Source of the DNA: Bacteroidota bacterium
GTDB lineage: Bacteria > Bacteroidota > Bacteroidia > Chitinophagales > Saprospiraceae
Direction: 5' to 3'
NCBI GenBank assembly: GCA_030147525.1
Contig: JASBVF010000003.1
Span: 124,001 to 188,000 of the forward strand
Length of the DNA stretch: 64,000 nucleotides
Shown: one piece after another, positions 44,318-51,383 of the stretch
Position numbering within the stretch: the stretch's first letter is position 1
Layout: each line of letters starts with the position of its first letter
Translations under genes and position numbers: made by a program
The notes under the pieces: generated by a model
Told to the model about the DNA's origin: nothing
Seen by the model: only the letters and a program-made list of their open reading frames with translations
Databases searched by the model: none

Positions 44318-45271
44318 ATGAAAACAGCCGAGTTTGTTGAGATAGATAAAAGCTTACCTGCTATTCCTCCCTTTCGTGTGAAAGAATGCCTCATCGGCGT
44401 TGATTTCAATGTATCGATAGAGGCGTTACTGCATTACTTTAATTTTTTTGCAAAAGCAGTGCCGGTCGAATCAGTGCATTTCCTGCACGCTGTACCACTG
44501 CCTGACCTATTCAATCTTTACGAAGATCAAAATGACATTCAGCTCGAAGACAGAACGGCAAGGAATGATATCATCGAAAAGTTAAGATTGCAAGCGAATC
44601 ATGCTGTTCCAAACATCGACCCCTCGAAATTCCGAATTGAAGTGAAGGAGGGTAACCCGCTGGAAAAACTGTTGGAAACAGCCAGGGAAATTAATTCTGA
44701 CCTGGTTGTGATCGGTCACAACGTTACCCAGACACACCATGGAATTTTGACCAAAAACTTTGCCCGGCAGATAAAAAGTAATGCATTGGTTGTGCCAAGC
44801 AAAGCCAGAAGTTCACTGAAGAAAATACTCGTTCCGGTTGATTTTTCTAAAAACTCGGTTTATGCTTTGCACACGGCAATAGCGATCAACAGACAGCAGC
44901 CCAAACCTGTGAAAATCGGTATTTTGCACACCTACAACCTGCCGGCTAATTTCAGCGCTTATCGTTTTAATGAGTCCAAAGTGATGGAAATGCTGGAAGA
45001 GGATCGTGAAAACGCTATCCAGGATTTTATCGGAGAATATGTACCGAAGGCTGACCGAAAATACGTTGAGCCTATTTTGATTAAACACAATCACTACAGC
45101 ATCGGCCACCACATCGCCGCTTTCGCTGACAGCCATAAATTTGATCTGATAGTGATGGGCGCCAAAGGTCATTCAAAAGTGGAGTTGTTATTCATTGGAA
45201 GTGTGACGGAAAAGGTGCTTGCTTTGACCAAAAAAGTACCTGTGCTTGTGGTGAGAAAGTCACCTATCTGA
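44318..45271 (+). CDS. Tandem universal stress protein (C-terminal domain ATP-binding type)
   Basis: 317 residues. A leader of about 24 residues precedes the first UspA domain, whose motif is degenerate (GHNVTQTHHGILTKNFARQ). Domain 2 starts LKKILVPVDFSKNSVYALH and keeps GAKGHSKVELLFIGSVTEK. A close paralogue follows after 96 bp with its own promoter boxes, so the two are separately transcribed duplicates. Confidence 0.95.
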   Translation: MKTAEFVEIDKSLPAIPPFRVKECLIGVDFNVSIEALLHYFNFFAKAVPVESVHFLHAVPLPDLFNLYEDQNDIQLEDRTARNDIIEKLRLQANHAVPNIDPSKFRIEVKEGNPLEKLLETAREINSDLVVIGHNVTQTHHGILTKNFARQIKSNALVVPSKARSSLKKILVPVDFSKNSVYALHTAIAINRQQPKPVKIGILHTYNLPANFSAYRFNESKVMEMLEEDRENAIQDFIGEYVPKADRKYVEPILIKHNHYSIGHHIAAFADSHKFDLIVMGAKGHSKVELLFIGSVTEKVLALTKKVPVLVVRKSPI

Positions 45272-45274
45272 TGG

Positions 45275-45340
45275 ATGACTTTAATCAATTTTTATCCTGA
45301 CTATGGTCATTCAAGGGCAAACGCACTCACCGTAGATTTG
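45275..45340 (+). promoter_or_regulatory. USP promoter with tandem FNR/FixK-type boxes and a perfect -7
   Basis: Boxes ATGAC-TTTA-ATCAA (45275-45288) and CTGAC-TATG-GTCAT (45297-45310) have centres 22 bp apart. TAGATTTG (45333-45340) is a perfect TAnnTTTG element starting 29.5 bp from the proximal centre. Predicted start near 45345, 23 bp before the ATG. Confidence 0.82.
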
Positions 45341-45367
45341 CCCCTGTGACCTTCAAACTTCATAAAG

Positions 45368-46315
45368 ATGAAAGTAGCATCCCAAGGAATTATTGAAATA
45401 AGCAAAGGTCCAATTGTTCCGTTCGTTGTTCATGAGGCTTTGGTAGGATTAGGGTTAGAGGATGACGAAATGGTTTTGAAGTACCTGGGCTATCTGGCAG
45501 AACATCTTGAAATTAATGCTGCCCGTTTTGTCCACGTAATTCCATCCATTGATCTGTTCGACCGGAAGAATGGAGTACAAAGCTACCAATTCGAAAAGTA
45601 CGAATTGAACCAGAAAGTCGCCGACGATCTTGCCGCTAAGATTTCGAACCACATCAATAAAAAGAGCGATGTCAAAGTCGATTTTGATGTAAGAGACGGC
45701 AACCCCCTGGATGAATTGATACAAAGTGCAGAATCGGCGGAGGCTGATTTGGTGGTCATTGGAAAAAGTTCCAAACGGGATCACCACGGGATTTTAGCTA
45801 AAAACTTTGCACGGAAAGTCAAATGCAATGCGCTCCTGATTCCGGACAAGGCGAAATTAACAATGAAAAAAATCCTGGTTCCGGTTGACTTTTCGCCAAA
45901 CTCAATTGAAGCATTGCGCACAGCCGTGGCATTTTCAAAATGTTTTGCCAAAGCACCCACGATCATTGCGCTGAATGTATATGAATTGCCGATTTTCCAG
46001 GCTTACCTGGTGCGGAAATCGATGGATGAAATGCGGGAAATCCTGATCGAAGATCGTCAGGCCGCTTTCAAATCATTTCTCGAAACGTATTTCGAGCCGG
46101 AAGACCGAAACCGGATTAAAACAGACATCATCGAACAAACGCATCCGGGCGTCGGCAATTTTATTATGGATTATGCGGAAGCTAATAAAGCCGATCTGGT
46201 CGTGATGGGTGCCAAAGGACACTCTAAAGTCGGACTGCTGCTTATGGGCAGTATCACCGAGAAAATTTTGGGTGTAACGCAGCATATTCCCGTACTGGTT
46301 GTGAAAATGACATAG
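45368..46315 (+). CDS. Tandem universal stress protein (C-terminal domain ATP-binding type)
   Basis: 315 residues, paralogue of the preceding gene. Domain 1 is degenerate (GKSSKRDHHGILAKNFARK). Domain 2 starts MKKILVPVDFSPNSIEALR and keeps GAKGHSKVGLLLMGSITEK. A strong terminator follows about 90 bp after the stop, so it is monocistronic. Confidence 0.95.
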   Translation: MKVASQGIIEISKGPIVPFVVHEALVGLGLEDDEMVLKYLGYLAEHLEINAARFVHVIPSIDLFDRKNGVQSYQFEKYELNQKVADDLAAKISNHINKKSDVKVDFDVRDGNPLDELIQSAESAEADLVVIGKSSKRDHHGILAKNFARKVKCNALLIPDKAKLTMKKILVPVDFSPNSIEALRTAVAFSKCFAKAPTIIALNVYELPIFQAYLVRKSMDEMREILIEDRQAAFKSFLETYFEPEDRNRIKTDIIEQTHPGVGNFIMDYAEANKADLVVMGAKGHSKVGLLLMGSITEKILGVTQHIPVLVVKMT

Positions 46316-46405
46316 TTAGTGTTCGTTACATGCTTTACAAAAACGGACGCCGCATAAAAAAAGTAAACAGGGTTTTTTGGTCACATAGGTTAGTTTTCTT
46401 CTAAG

Positions 46406-46442
46406 ACCGTCAAAACGCAAGTTTTGACGGTTTTTCTTTTTT
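46406..46442 (+). terminator. Intrinsic terminator after the second USP of the pair
   Basis: Perfect 11-bp stem ACCGTCAAAAC (46406-46416) / GTTTTGACGGT (46421-46431) with a GCAA tetraloop, followed by TTTTCTTTTTT. Confidence 0.88.
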
Positions 46443-46506
46443 GAGAAGAATCAACAACCCGGCTGACATTTATCAACGACAACAGCAGTCGACGAAGATA
46501 TATTTG
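46441..46506 (+). promoter_or_regulatory. Promoter with tandem FNR/FixK-type boxes and a perfect -7 (46528 gene and USP)
   Basis: Boxes TTGAG-AAGA-ATCAA (46441-46454, one imperfect half) and CTGAC-ATTT-ATCAA (46463-46476) have centres 22 bp apart. TATATTTG (46499-46506) is a perfect TAnnTTTG element 29.5 bp from the proximal centre. Predicted start near 46511, 17 bp before the ATG at 46528. Confidence 0.82.
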
Positions 46507-46527
46507 ATAAAACTAAAGCTGCTGTTA

Positions 46528-46899
46528 ATGAAAATCTCCGATGACAAAACCATTCGTGAATTGCAGGAGGAATTTCAAAACCTTTTTCCTTACCTCAAAC
46601 TTGAATTCTTCCCACTACCCTCTCTTAAACCTTCGAAATGGATAGCAAAACAACCATTACCGCCGGACAGCTTCATTGGCGAGGCCCGAATCGTCCACAA
46701 CCGTGGTTCAATCGACCTTGACCCAGAGCTGTCTGCTCAGGCTCTCAAGCAAATTTTTCTGGATATATTTGGATTAAAAACAAGGCTTTACCGGAAGTCC
46801 TCCGGCAGATGGGTCTCCATAACTACATACGACCTTTTGGCACTGAAAGAGCAAAATCTGCGCAGTTTATTATCTGATGTCAGAGCATTGATTATCTGA
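46528..46899 (+). CDS. Small conserved-looking protein of unknown function, co-transcribed with a USP
   Basis: 123 residues from MKISDDKTIRELQEEFQNLF; the predicted transcript start at about 46511 rules out the longer frame. No signal peptide or membrane segment. The visible pattern is an N-terminal helix (IRELQEEFQNLFPYLKLEFF), a central SIDLDPELSAQALKQIFLDIFGL helix region, and an end part RLYRKSSGRWVSITTYDLLALKEQNLRSLL. I associate this pattern with an unnamed Bacteroidota family found near USP genes, but that is recollection and was not checked. It lies 48 bp before the USP start. Confidence 0.72.
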   Translation: MKISDDKTIRELQEEFQNLFPYLKLEFFPLPSLKPSKWIAKQPLPPDSFIGEARIVHNRGSIDLDPELSAQALKQIFLDIFGLKTRLYRKSSGRWVSITTYDLLALKEQNLRSLLSDVRALII

Positions 46900-46947
46900 G
46901 TGAGTATTCGGCAAATCAGTCTCTCACTTTTCAATATCCGATCAACC

Positions 46948-47760
46948 ATGAAAAAAATTCTCTTTCCTACCGACTTTTCCCTGGCGGCACAAAAGGCATT
47001 TGGCTTTGCTGTTGCGCTGGCCAGACAGATGGATGCTAAAATCGATGTGCTCAACATTTACCACCTTCCGTTTATCGATGCGACAAACGTTCCGTCCCAA
47101 TACCTTGATGAAATGCTGGAGGAGAAGCGAAAAGTGGTAAAGGAAAACCTTGAAGAGTTTGTTAAAGAACAACCTGCTTCGCTAATTGGAGAGCTGATCG
47201 CTGCCTACGGTATTTTCATTCCGGAAGAAATAAAAGAACTCGTTAAGGATGGCAAGTACGATCTCATCGTCATGGGAACCAAAGGAGAGCATCACTCCAA
47301 ACTGGAAAAAATCATGGGAAGTGTTACCACGCATACCATGCTACAGTCGGATTGCCCGGTGCTGGCGGTGCCAGAGGAAGCCAGATGGAATGAGTTGAAA
47401 AGAATTGCATTTGCCACCGATTTTGAAATCAAAGATTACAATGCAGTGAGCAGATTGATGGACTTTGCATCAACACTTGCCGCAGAAGTTCACTTCGTGC
47501 ACGTAGAAACCAAGCCTAAAATCGGACAGATGGAAGATTGTATTTCCCTGCCCAATTACCCATTTCAGTTTTCAGAGTTTGCCGTAGTGAACAGCCCGAC
47601 TGTGATGGAAGGAATTGATAAATACATCAAGGAAAAACGGATTGACCTGCTCGCACTTTTCATTCCAAAAAGAAGGCTCTGGGAACGCCTGTTCCATACC
47701 AGTTTTACTAAAAAAATGACATTCCACAGCCGCACGCCCCTGCTCGTTTTTCAAGGTTGA
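46948..47760 (+). CDS. Tandem universal stress protein (N-terminal domain ATP-binding-like)
   Basis: 270 residues from MKKILFPTDFSLAAQKAFGF. Domain 1 carries GTKGEHHSKLEKIMGSVTT, one residue longer than the canonical G-2X-G-9X-G(S/T) spacing. Domain 2 has lost the motif (LFIPKRRLWERLFHTSFTKK). Domain 2 resembles that of the 50258 gene (both have R-x-x-W/F-E-x-L-F-H). Its last codons overlap the convergent membrane-protein gene by 10 bp. Confidence 0.94.
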   Translation: MKKILFPTDFSLAAQKAFGFAVALARQMDAKIDVLNIYHLPFIDATNVPSQYLDEMLEEKRKVVKENLEEFVKEQPASLIGELIAAYGIFIPEEIKELVKDGKYDLIVMGTKGEHHSKLEKIMGSVTTHTMLQSDCPVLAVPEEARWNELKRIAFATDFEIKDYNAVSRLMDFASTLAAEVHFVHVETKPKIGQMEDCISLPNYPFQFSEFAVVNSPTVMEGIDKYIKEKRIDLLALFIPKRRLWERLFHTSFTKKMTFHSRTPLLVFQG

Positions 47761-48218
47761 ACAAGAGGCAACTTCTGGTTTTTAAAAAGAAACCAAAGCC
47801 CAAGAACCATGAACAGCGTTGCCGGAAAAGCAGATCCGACACCCAACGGAACGATTGCCAGTAAGAAAAACGCCGCACCAAGCAAGGCGGGCAGCAGCAG
47901 TTTTCCATTTAAAAAAAGACCTGCCGCAATGGCAAGTTGTCCAAGTGCAATCAAAACAACCAGGAATGTGGTGTTTTGAGCAAAGAAACCATAAATGAAG
48001 GCTTTGTAGAAGGTAAGGAAAGTGAATTTACCGTAGTCGAGGTAGGCTGAAGGCTTGAAGATGGCCATCCATATGTTGACCCCCGCAGCGAACAGGAAAA
48101 TAGTACCAAAAAAATACCTGCCGGCCCGCTGCCATTTGTAACAAACAAATACCAGTACCAACGACAGGATATTTGAGAAAAACCACGGTAGCAGGAATTT
48201 TTCAACTTCTTGTATCAT
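47751..48218 (-). CDS. Small polytopic membrane protein (DoxX-like in outline), function unknown
   Basis: 155 residues, four to five TM helices (FFSNILSLVLVFVCY, YFFGTIFLFAAGVNIWMAIF, TTFLVVLIALGQLAIAAGLF, LLGAAFFLLAIVPLGV, LFMVLGLWFLF). The G-Q-L-A-I-A-A-G-L helix and the overall helix pattern recall DoxX/MauE-type proteins, without a decisive motif. No Cys pair or metal motif is seen. It overlaps the convergent USP 3' end by 10 bp and precedes two CBS genes that lie upstream on its own strand; it may belong to their transcript. Confidence 0.7.
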   Translation of the reverse strand: MIQEVEKFLLPWFFSNILSLVLVFVCYKWQRAGRYFFGTIFLFAAGVNIWMAIFKPSAYLDYGKFTFLTFYKAFIYGFFAQNTTFLVVLIALGQLAIAAGLFLNGKLLLPALLGAAFFLLAIVPLGVGSAFPATLFMVLGLWFLFKNQKLPLVQP

Positions 48219-48248
48219 GAGTCTTGCCGTTGGTTTTCAGAGCGCTTT

Positions 48249-48695
48249 TCATTCGAGAAATGCGGGTTCACTGAACGCAAAGTTCAGCATGTCAAATGTT
48301 GTGACGATCCCGACGAGTTTACCCTGTTTGTCAACAACCGGGATGGCATGAAACAGGTTTTCCCTGAAATATCCGGCAGCCACCATCACACTGTCACCGG
48401 GGTTTACTTTAGCAACCTGCTTGGTCATCACCTCTTTGACGAGCAGCGAACGCAGAATCGCTTTGTTGTATTCGTCGCTCTTTTCAGTTTTAAAAAGTGT
48501 GAAGCCATGCAAAATTTTATGGTAATCAGTATGACTGAGAATACCCACCACTTTGTCATCGTCGCTGATAACTGGGATGTGGTGAATATTATTCATCCGG
48601 AAAATATCACTGACCCTGTCCATTGTGTCATTAGGTTTGACAAACAGCACTTTTGTGGTCATGATTTGGCCGATGGTTACTGTTTTATCGAACAT
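48249..48695 (-). CDS. CBS-domain pair protein
   Basis: 148 residues made of two CBS motifs (Bateman module) and nothing else: VTIGQIMTTKVLFVKPND with NNIHHIPVISDDDKVVGILSH, then VKEVMTKQVAKVNPGDSV with NLFHAIPVVDKQGKLVGIVT. Such stand-alone pairs bind adenine nucleotides; mycobacterial Hrp1 is the comparison. Paralogous to the next gene upstream and to 49596. It follows the other CBS gene by 36 bp on the same strand, so the two are probably an operon. Confidence 0.93.
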   Translation of the reverse strand: MFDKTVTIGQIMTTKVLFVKPNDTMDRVSDIFRMNNIHHIPVISDDDKVVGILSHTDYHKILHGFTLFKTEKSDEYNKAILRSLLVKEVMTKQVAKVNPGDSVMVAAGYFRENLFHAIPVVDKQGKLVGIVTTFDMLNFAFSEPAFLE

Positions 48696-48731
48696 GGCAA
48701 ATATTTTTAGATGAAAAAATAGAGGTCTATT

Positions 48732-49178
48732 TTAATCTTCTTCATAGTTGGCAATTTCAACATCGCCCTCCACGGGGGAGGAATAGCTGTAAGCAAGCAA
48801 ATCGTGACTGGTAACAATGCCGACCAACCTACCGTCTTCGACGATGGGAAGTGCATGAAATTTATTGGCTAAAAAAATATCCGCAGCCAATCCAATGGTA
48901 TCATCAGGATCGAGATGCAGCGGGTATTTAGTCATGATATCCTGAGCCTCCAAAGATTGAAATTTTTGCTTCATTCCCTCGACTGAGAGTACATAAGCTA
49001 CTTTATAATAATCCTCCCGGCTGATAATCCCCAGTAGTTCACCATTGTTGCCGATGATCGGAATGTGATGAAACTTGTTGGCTTCAAATATCTTCCGGAT
49101 AACCGTTAACGGTTCGCTCGCTTTGGCAGTGATCAGCTCACTGCTCATGATGCTTTGAATTGACAGGTTAGGATTCAT
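48732..49178 (-). CDS. CBS-domain pair protein
   Basis: 148 residues, stand-alone CBS pair: LSIQSIMSSELITAKASE with NKFHHIPIIGNNGELLGIIS, then AQDIMTKYPLHLDPDDTI with NKFHALPIVEDGRLVGIVTS. Acidic tail EIANYEED. First gene of the minus-strand CBS pair. A tandem FNR-like box pair with a perfect -7 element lies upstream at 49308-49374. Confidence 0.93.
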   Translation of the reverse strand: MNPNLSIQSIMSSELITAKASEPLTVIRKIFEANKFHHIPIIGNNGELLGIISREDYYKVAYVLSVEGMKQKFQSLEAQDIMTKYPLHLDPDDTIGLAADIFLANKFHALPIVEDGRLVGIVTSHDLLAYSYSSPVEGDVEIANYEED

Positions 49179-49282
49179 GGTGAAAAAATTTAGTGTGAAT
49201 GACAGAGCTTTTGACCGGGCTTTTGGCAGGTTGACAGCAAGTTCAACCCCTGTTTTTCACCCATCTCAATTTACTATCTAAA

Positions 49283-49374
49283 ATGATGAAAATCAACTTT
49301 TGTACTCCAAATCTACCTTTACATACAAGGCATCTTCATGATAAAGGTCAATGAAGCGATATGACTTTCGTCAT
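49283..49374 (-). promoter_or_regulatory. Minus-strand CBS promoter with tandem FNR/FixK-type boxes and a perfect -7
   Basis: Boxes ATGAT-AAAG-GTCAA (49338-49351) and ATGAC-TTTC-GTCAT (49361-49374) have centres 23 bp apart. On the minus strand TAGATTTG (49315-49308) is a perfect TAnnTTTG element 29.5 bp from the proximal centre; predicted start near 49303. A third box ATGAT-GAAA-ATCAA (49283-49296) lies just downstream of that start, around +13, where bound protein could block rather than activate. Confidence 0.8.
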
Positions 49375-49429
49375 GGCTGCGCCGGCTGGTGTGGTAAAAA
49401 AGTACCAGTATTTTCAAGGACATTCGCAA

Positions 49430-49466
49430 TTGATGAAAATCAAAAACAATGGGTGACAAAAGTCAT
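49430..49466 (+). promoter_or_regulatory. Tandem FNR/FixK-type boxes upstream of the plus-strand CBS gene
   Basis: TTGAT-GAAA-ATCAA (49430-49443), a perfect FNR palindrome, and GTGAC-AAAA-GTCAT (49453-49466) have centres 23 bp apart. The expected -7 position (49489) has only GGATATTG or, one base later, GATATTGC, so the promoter is less certain. The gene starts 129 bp downstream. Confidence 0.68.
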
Positions 49467-49595
49467 CATTGCCAGGGCGTCAAGCGTTGGATATTGCACT
49501 CGATTCACACATCATCTCACATTTAAAAGAATGCATTCAGAATGAGTTGATACCCGAACGGACTTCTTCTCTTCAATGCAAAAAAAAACCGGATT

Positions 49596-50048
49596 ATGAA
49601 TTTACTTGCACCGATCTCCACCATAATGACTAAAAACGTCATTGCTGTAAGCCCCGACGAGACACTGGCTCAGGTTCGGGAAATATTTCAAAAAAACAAC
49701 ATCCACCACATTCCCGTGGTACGCTACAAAATGATTGTAGGCATAATCAGTAAGACTGACTTTGTGCATTTTTTACATGGCTTCAAAGGGAATGAAATGG
49801 ACAAGTTTATTGATGAAACCCGTCTCCGCTCCTGGAAAGCCGAGGAAATCATGACCAAGGGACTCGCCAAAGTGGACAGTGCTGAACCAATTCGCAACGT
49901 ACTCGAAGTTTTTATGGTAAATCGTTTTCACGCTGTCCCGATCGTTGATGACAACCAGTTGGTTGGAATTGTAACCACTTTCGACATCATCAAAGCCGTT
50001 GCAAAGGAACCCGTAACGCTGGAAGATTACAAAAAAGCAAAGGCTTGA
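49596..50048 (+). CDS. CBS-domain pair protein
   Basis: 150 residues, stand-alone CBS pair: ISTIMTKNVIAVSPDETL with NNIHHIPVVRYKMIVGIISK, then AEEIMTKGLAKVDSAEPI with NRFHAVPIVDDNQLVGIVTT. Closer in layout to the 48249 gene (both have an H-x-x-H-G-F-K/T loop between the repeats, FLHGFKGNEMDKF here). Divergent from the other two CBS genes across the box-rich spacer. Confidence 0.93.
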   Translation: MNLLAPISTIMTKNVIAVSPDETLAQVREIFQKNNIHHIPVVRYKMIVGIISKTDFVHFLHGFKGNEMDKFIDETRLRSWKAEEIMTKGLAKVDSAEPIRNVLEVFMVNRFHAVPIVDDNQLVGIVTTFDIIKAVAKEPVTLEDYKKAKA

Positions 50049-50083
50049 AATCAATTTCAGCTTAGCTAAAAGGGACCAAGAAT

Positions 50084-50162
50084 GCAGAGACGTTCCGGAC
50101 AGGTTTTAAAAATTAAACTTGCCGGCAATGTCTCTGCTTTCGAATAAAGCCTGGTGCCAGGC
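50084..50162. other. Structured region between the CBS gene and the Trx-USP gene
   Basis: Inverted repeat GCAGAGAC (50084-50091) / GTCTCTGC (50130-50137), with further pairing inside (CCGG/CCGG), is followed by the perfect palindrome GCCTGGTGCCAGGC (50149-50162). No strong T-run. It could be a 3' end structure of the CBS transcript or a leader element of the next gene. Confidence 0.5.
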
Positions 50163-50257
50163 TCCTGGAGAATGGAACCACACTTTAACATAATCAAGCG
50201 CTATTTGCCTGCAAAAGCATGTAAAAGCCGGAAATGCGGCATTACATCAGAACGCAC

Positions 50258-51352
50258 ATGACTATTATTCAAATACTTGGAATTACCGGATCCGAAGCTA
50301 CCGGGAGGCTGCGATCAAACGTCATTCAGGCGCTGAAGGAAATGGGGACAAAGGCGGTGGTTGAACATGTTACCGATGTTGACAAGTTTATACAGTATAA
50401 GATCAACGGTATTCCAGCGCTTGTTCTCAACGACTCTGTTGTGCTTCAGAAACAGGTGCCCAACGTTGAAGACCTGAAGATTTTACTAAGCATTTTAACC
50501 GAATCCACCGCTAAAAACTTTGACATGAAAAAGATACTCGTGCCCACCGATTTTTCCAATGTTTCAAAGGATGCCTTCCAGTATGCGCTGGAACTGGCCC
50601 GTATACAGAAAAGTGAAATCAAAGTTTCACATGTTTATCACCCTGATTTTGATCCACAGAATCCTTATCTCGGTGAATCAGCTAAGCTACAGAAAGACAT
50701 CAGCGAGGAACACCTGAAAAAATTCGTCGCTCCCGCAAAGAAAATAGAAGCAGCAGAAAATATTCCGGTCGTTACTACGGAAGCCATCATTGGTTTCCCG
50801 GTGGAAGAAATTGTACGGCAATCCAAGGAAGCAGGAATGGTTGTCATGGGGACGACCGGCGAAAAAGGCTTGCTTGAAACACTCTTTGGTAGTGTTTCTA
50901 CTAATGTTGCCCGCAAGGCAGAATGTCCGGTTTTACTAATTCCCGGTGGTGTTCGTTATCAAAAAATCAGACACATCCTCTACGCCAGTGATTTTGAAAG
51001 CGCCAATGAAGGTACCCTTGAAAAGCTCGTCGACTTTGCCAACATGTTCAAGGCTGACATTCACTTTGTTCACGTGAACGAAGATCCGAATGCTACGAAT
51101 TACAAGGAAATTGAAAACAAAATTTTCAAAATTCTCTTCAGAGGCGGAGAGCCTTCCTTTGCCTTTACCATGACGAAAGTAGAAGGAAGCTCCGTAATGG
51201 AAGGATTGAACGATTACGCCCTTCGTCACCAGATCGACATGTTAGTACTCGTCTCACCGAACCGGCCATTTTGGGAGAATCTGTTTCACAAAAGTGTAAC
51301 AAAAGCCGTAGCCTTGAACACCAAGATCCCGATGATGGTGCTGCATCCTTAG
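50258..51352 (+). CDS. Thioredoxin-fold domain fused to a tandem universal stress protein
   Basis: 364 residues from ATG 50258 (MTIIQILGITGSEATGR). Residues 1 to about 80 look like a thioredoxin_3-type fold (IQILG at the start, the IPALVLNDSVV strand after the cis-Pro, then VEDLKILLSIL). The Cys-x-x-Cys site is absent, replaced by TGSEATG, so it cannot do dithiol chemistry. From residue about 90 (MKKILVPTDFSNVSKDAFQY) two UspA domains follow. The first keeps GTTGEKGLLETLFGSVSTN; the second is degenerate (VSPNRPFWENLFHKSVTK). Translation from the internal ATG at 50525 would give a plain USP. No complete FNR-like box was found upstream. Confidence 0.88.
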   Translation: MTIIQILGITGSEATGRLRSNVIQALKEMGTKAVVEHVTDVDKFIQYKINGIPALVLNDSVVLQKQVPNVEDLKILLSILTESTAKNFDMKKILVPTDFSNVSKDAFQYALELARIQKSEIKVSHVYHPDFDPQNPYLGESAKLQKDISEEHLKKFVAPAKKIEAAENIPVVTTEAIIGFPVEEIVRQSKEAGMVVMGTTGEKGLLETLFGSVSTNVARKAECPVLLIPGGVRYQKIRHILYASDFESANEGTLEKLVDFANMFKADIHFVHVNEDPNATNYKEIENKIFKILFRGGEPSFAFTMTKVEGSSVMEGLNDYALRHQIDMLVLVSPNRPFWENLFHKSVTKAVALNTKIPMMVLHP

Positions 51353-51383
51353 AATATATTTCCGAATGATTGCTTCAGCTGAT

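Larger units (their letters stand above)
49179..49595. other. 417-bp divergent CBS intergenic region
   Basis: Apart from the five FNR-like boxes and the -7 element listed separately, no gene or terminator is seen. The five palindromes lie within 184 bp, the densest cluster in the window. Confidence 0.7.
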
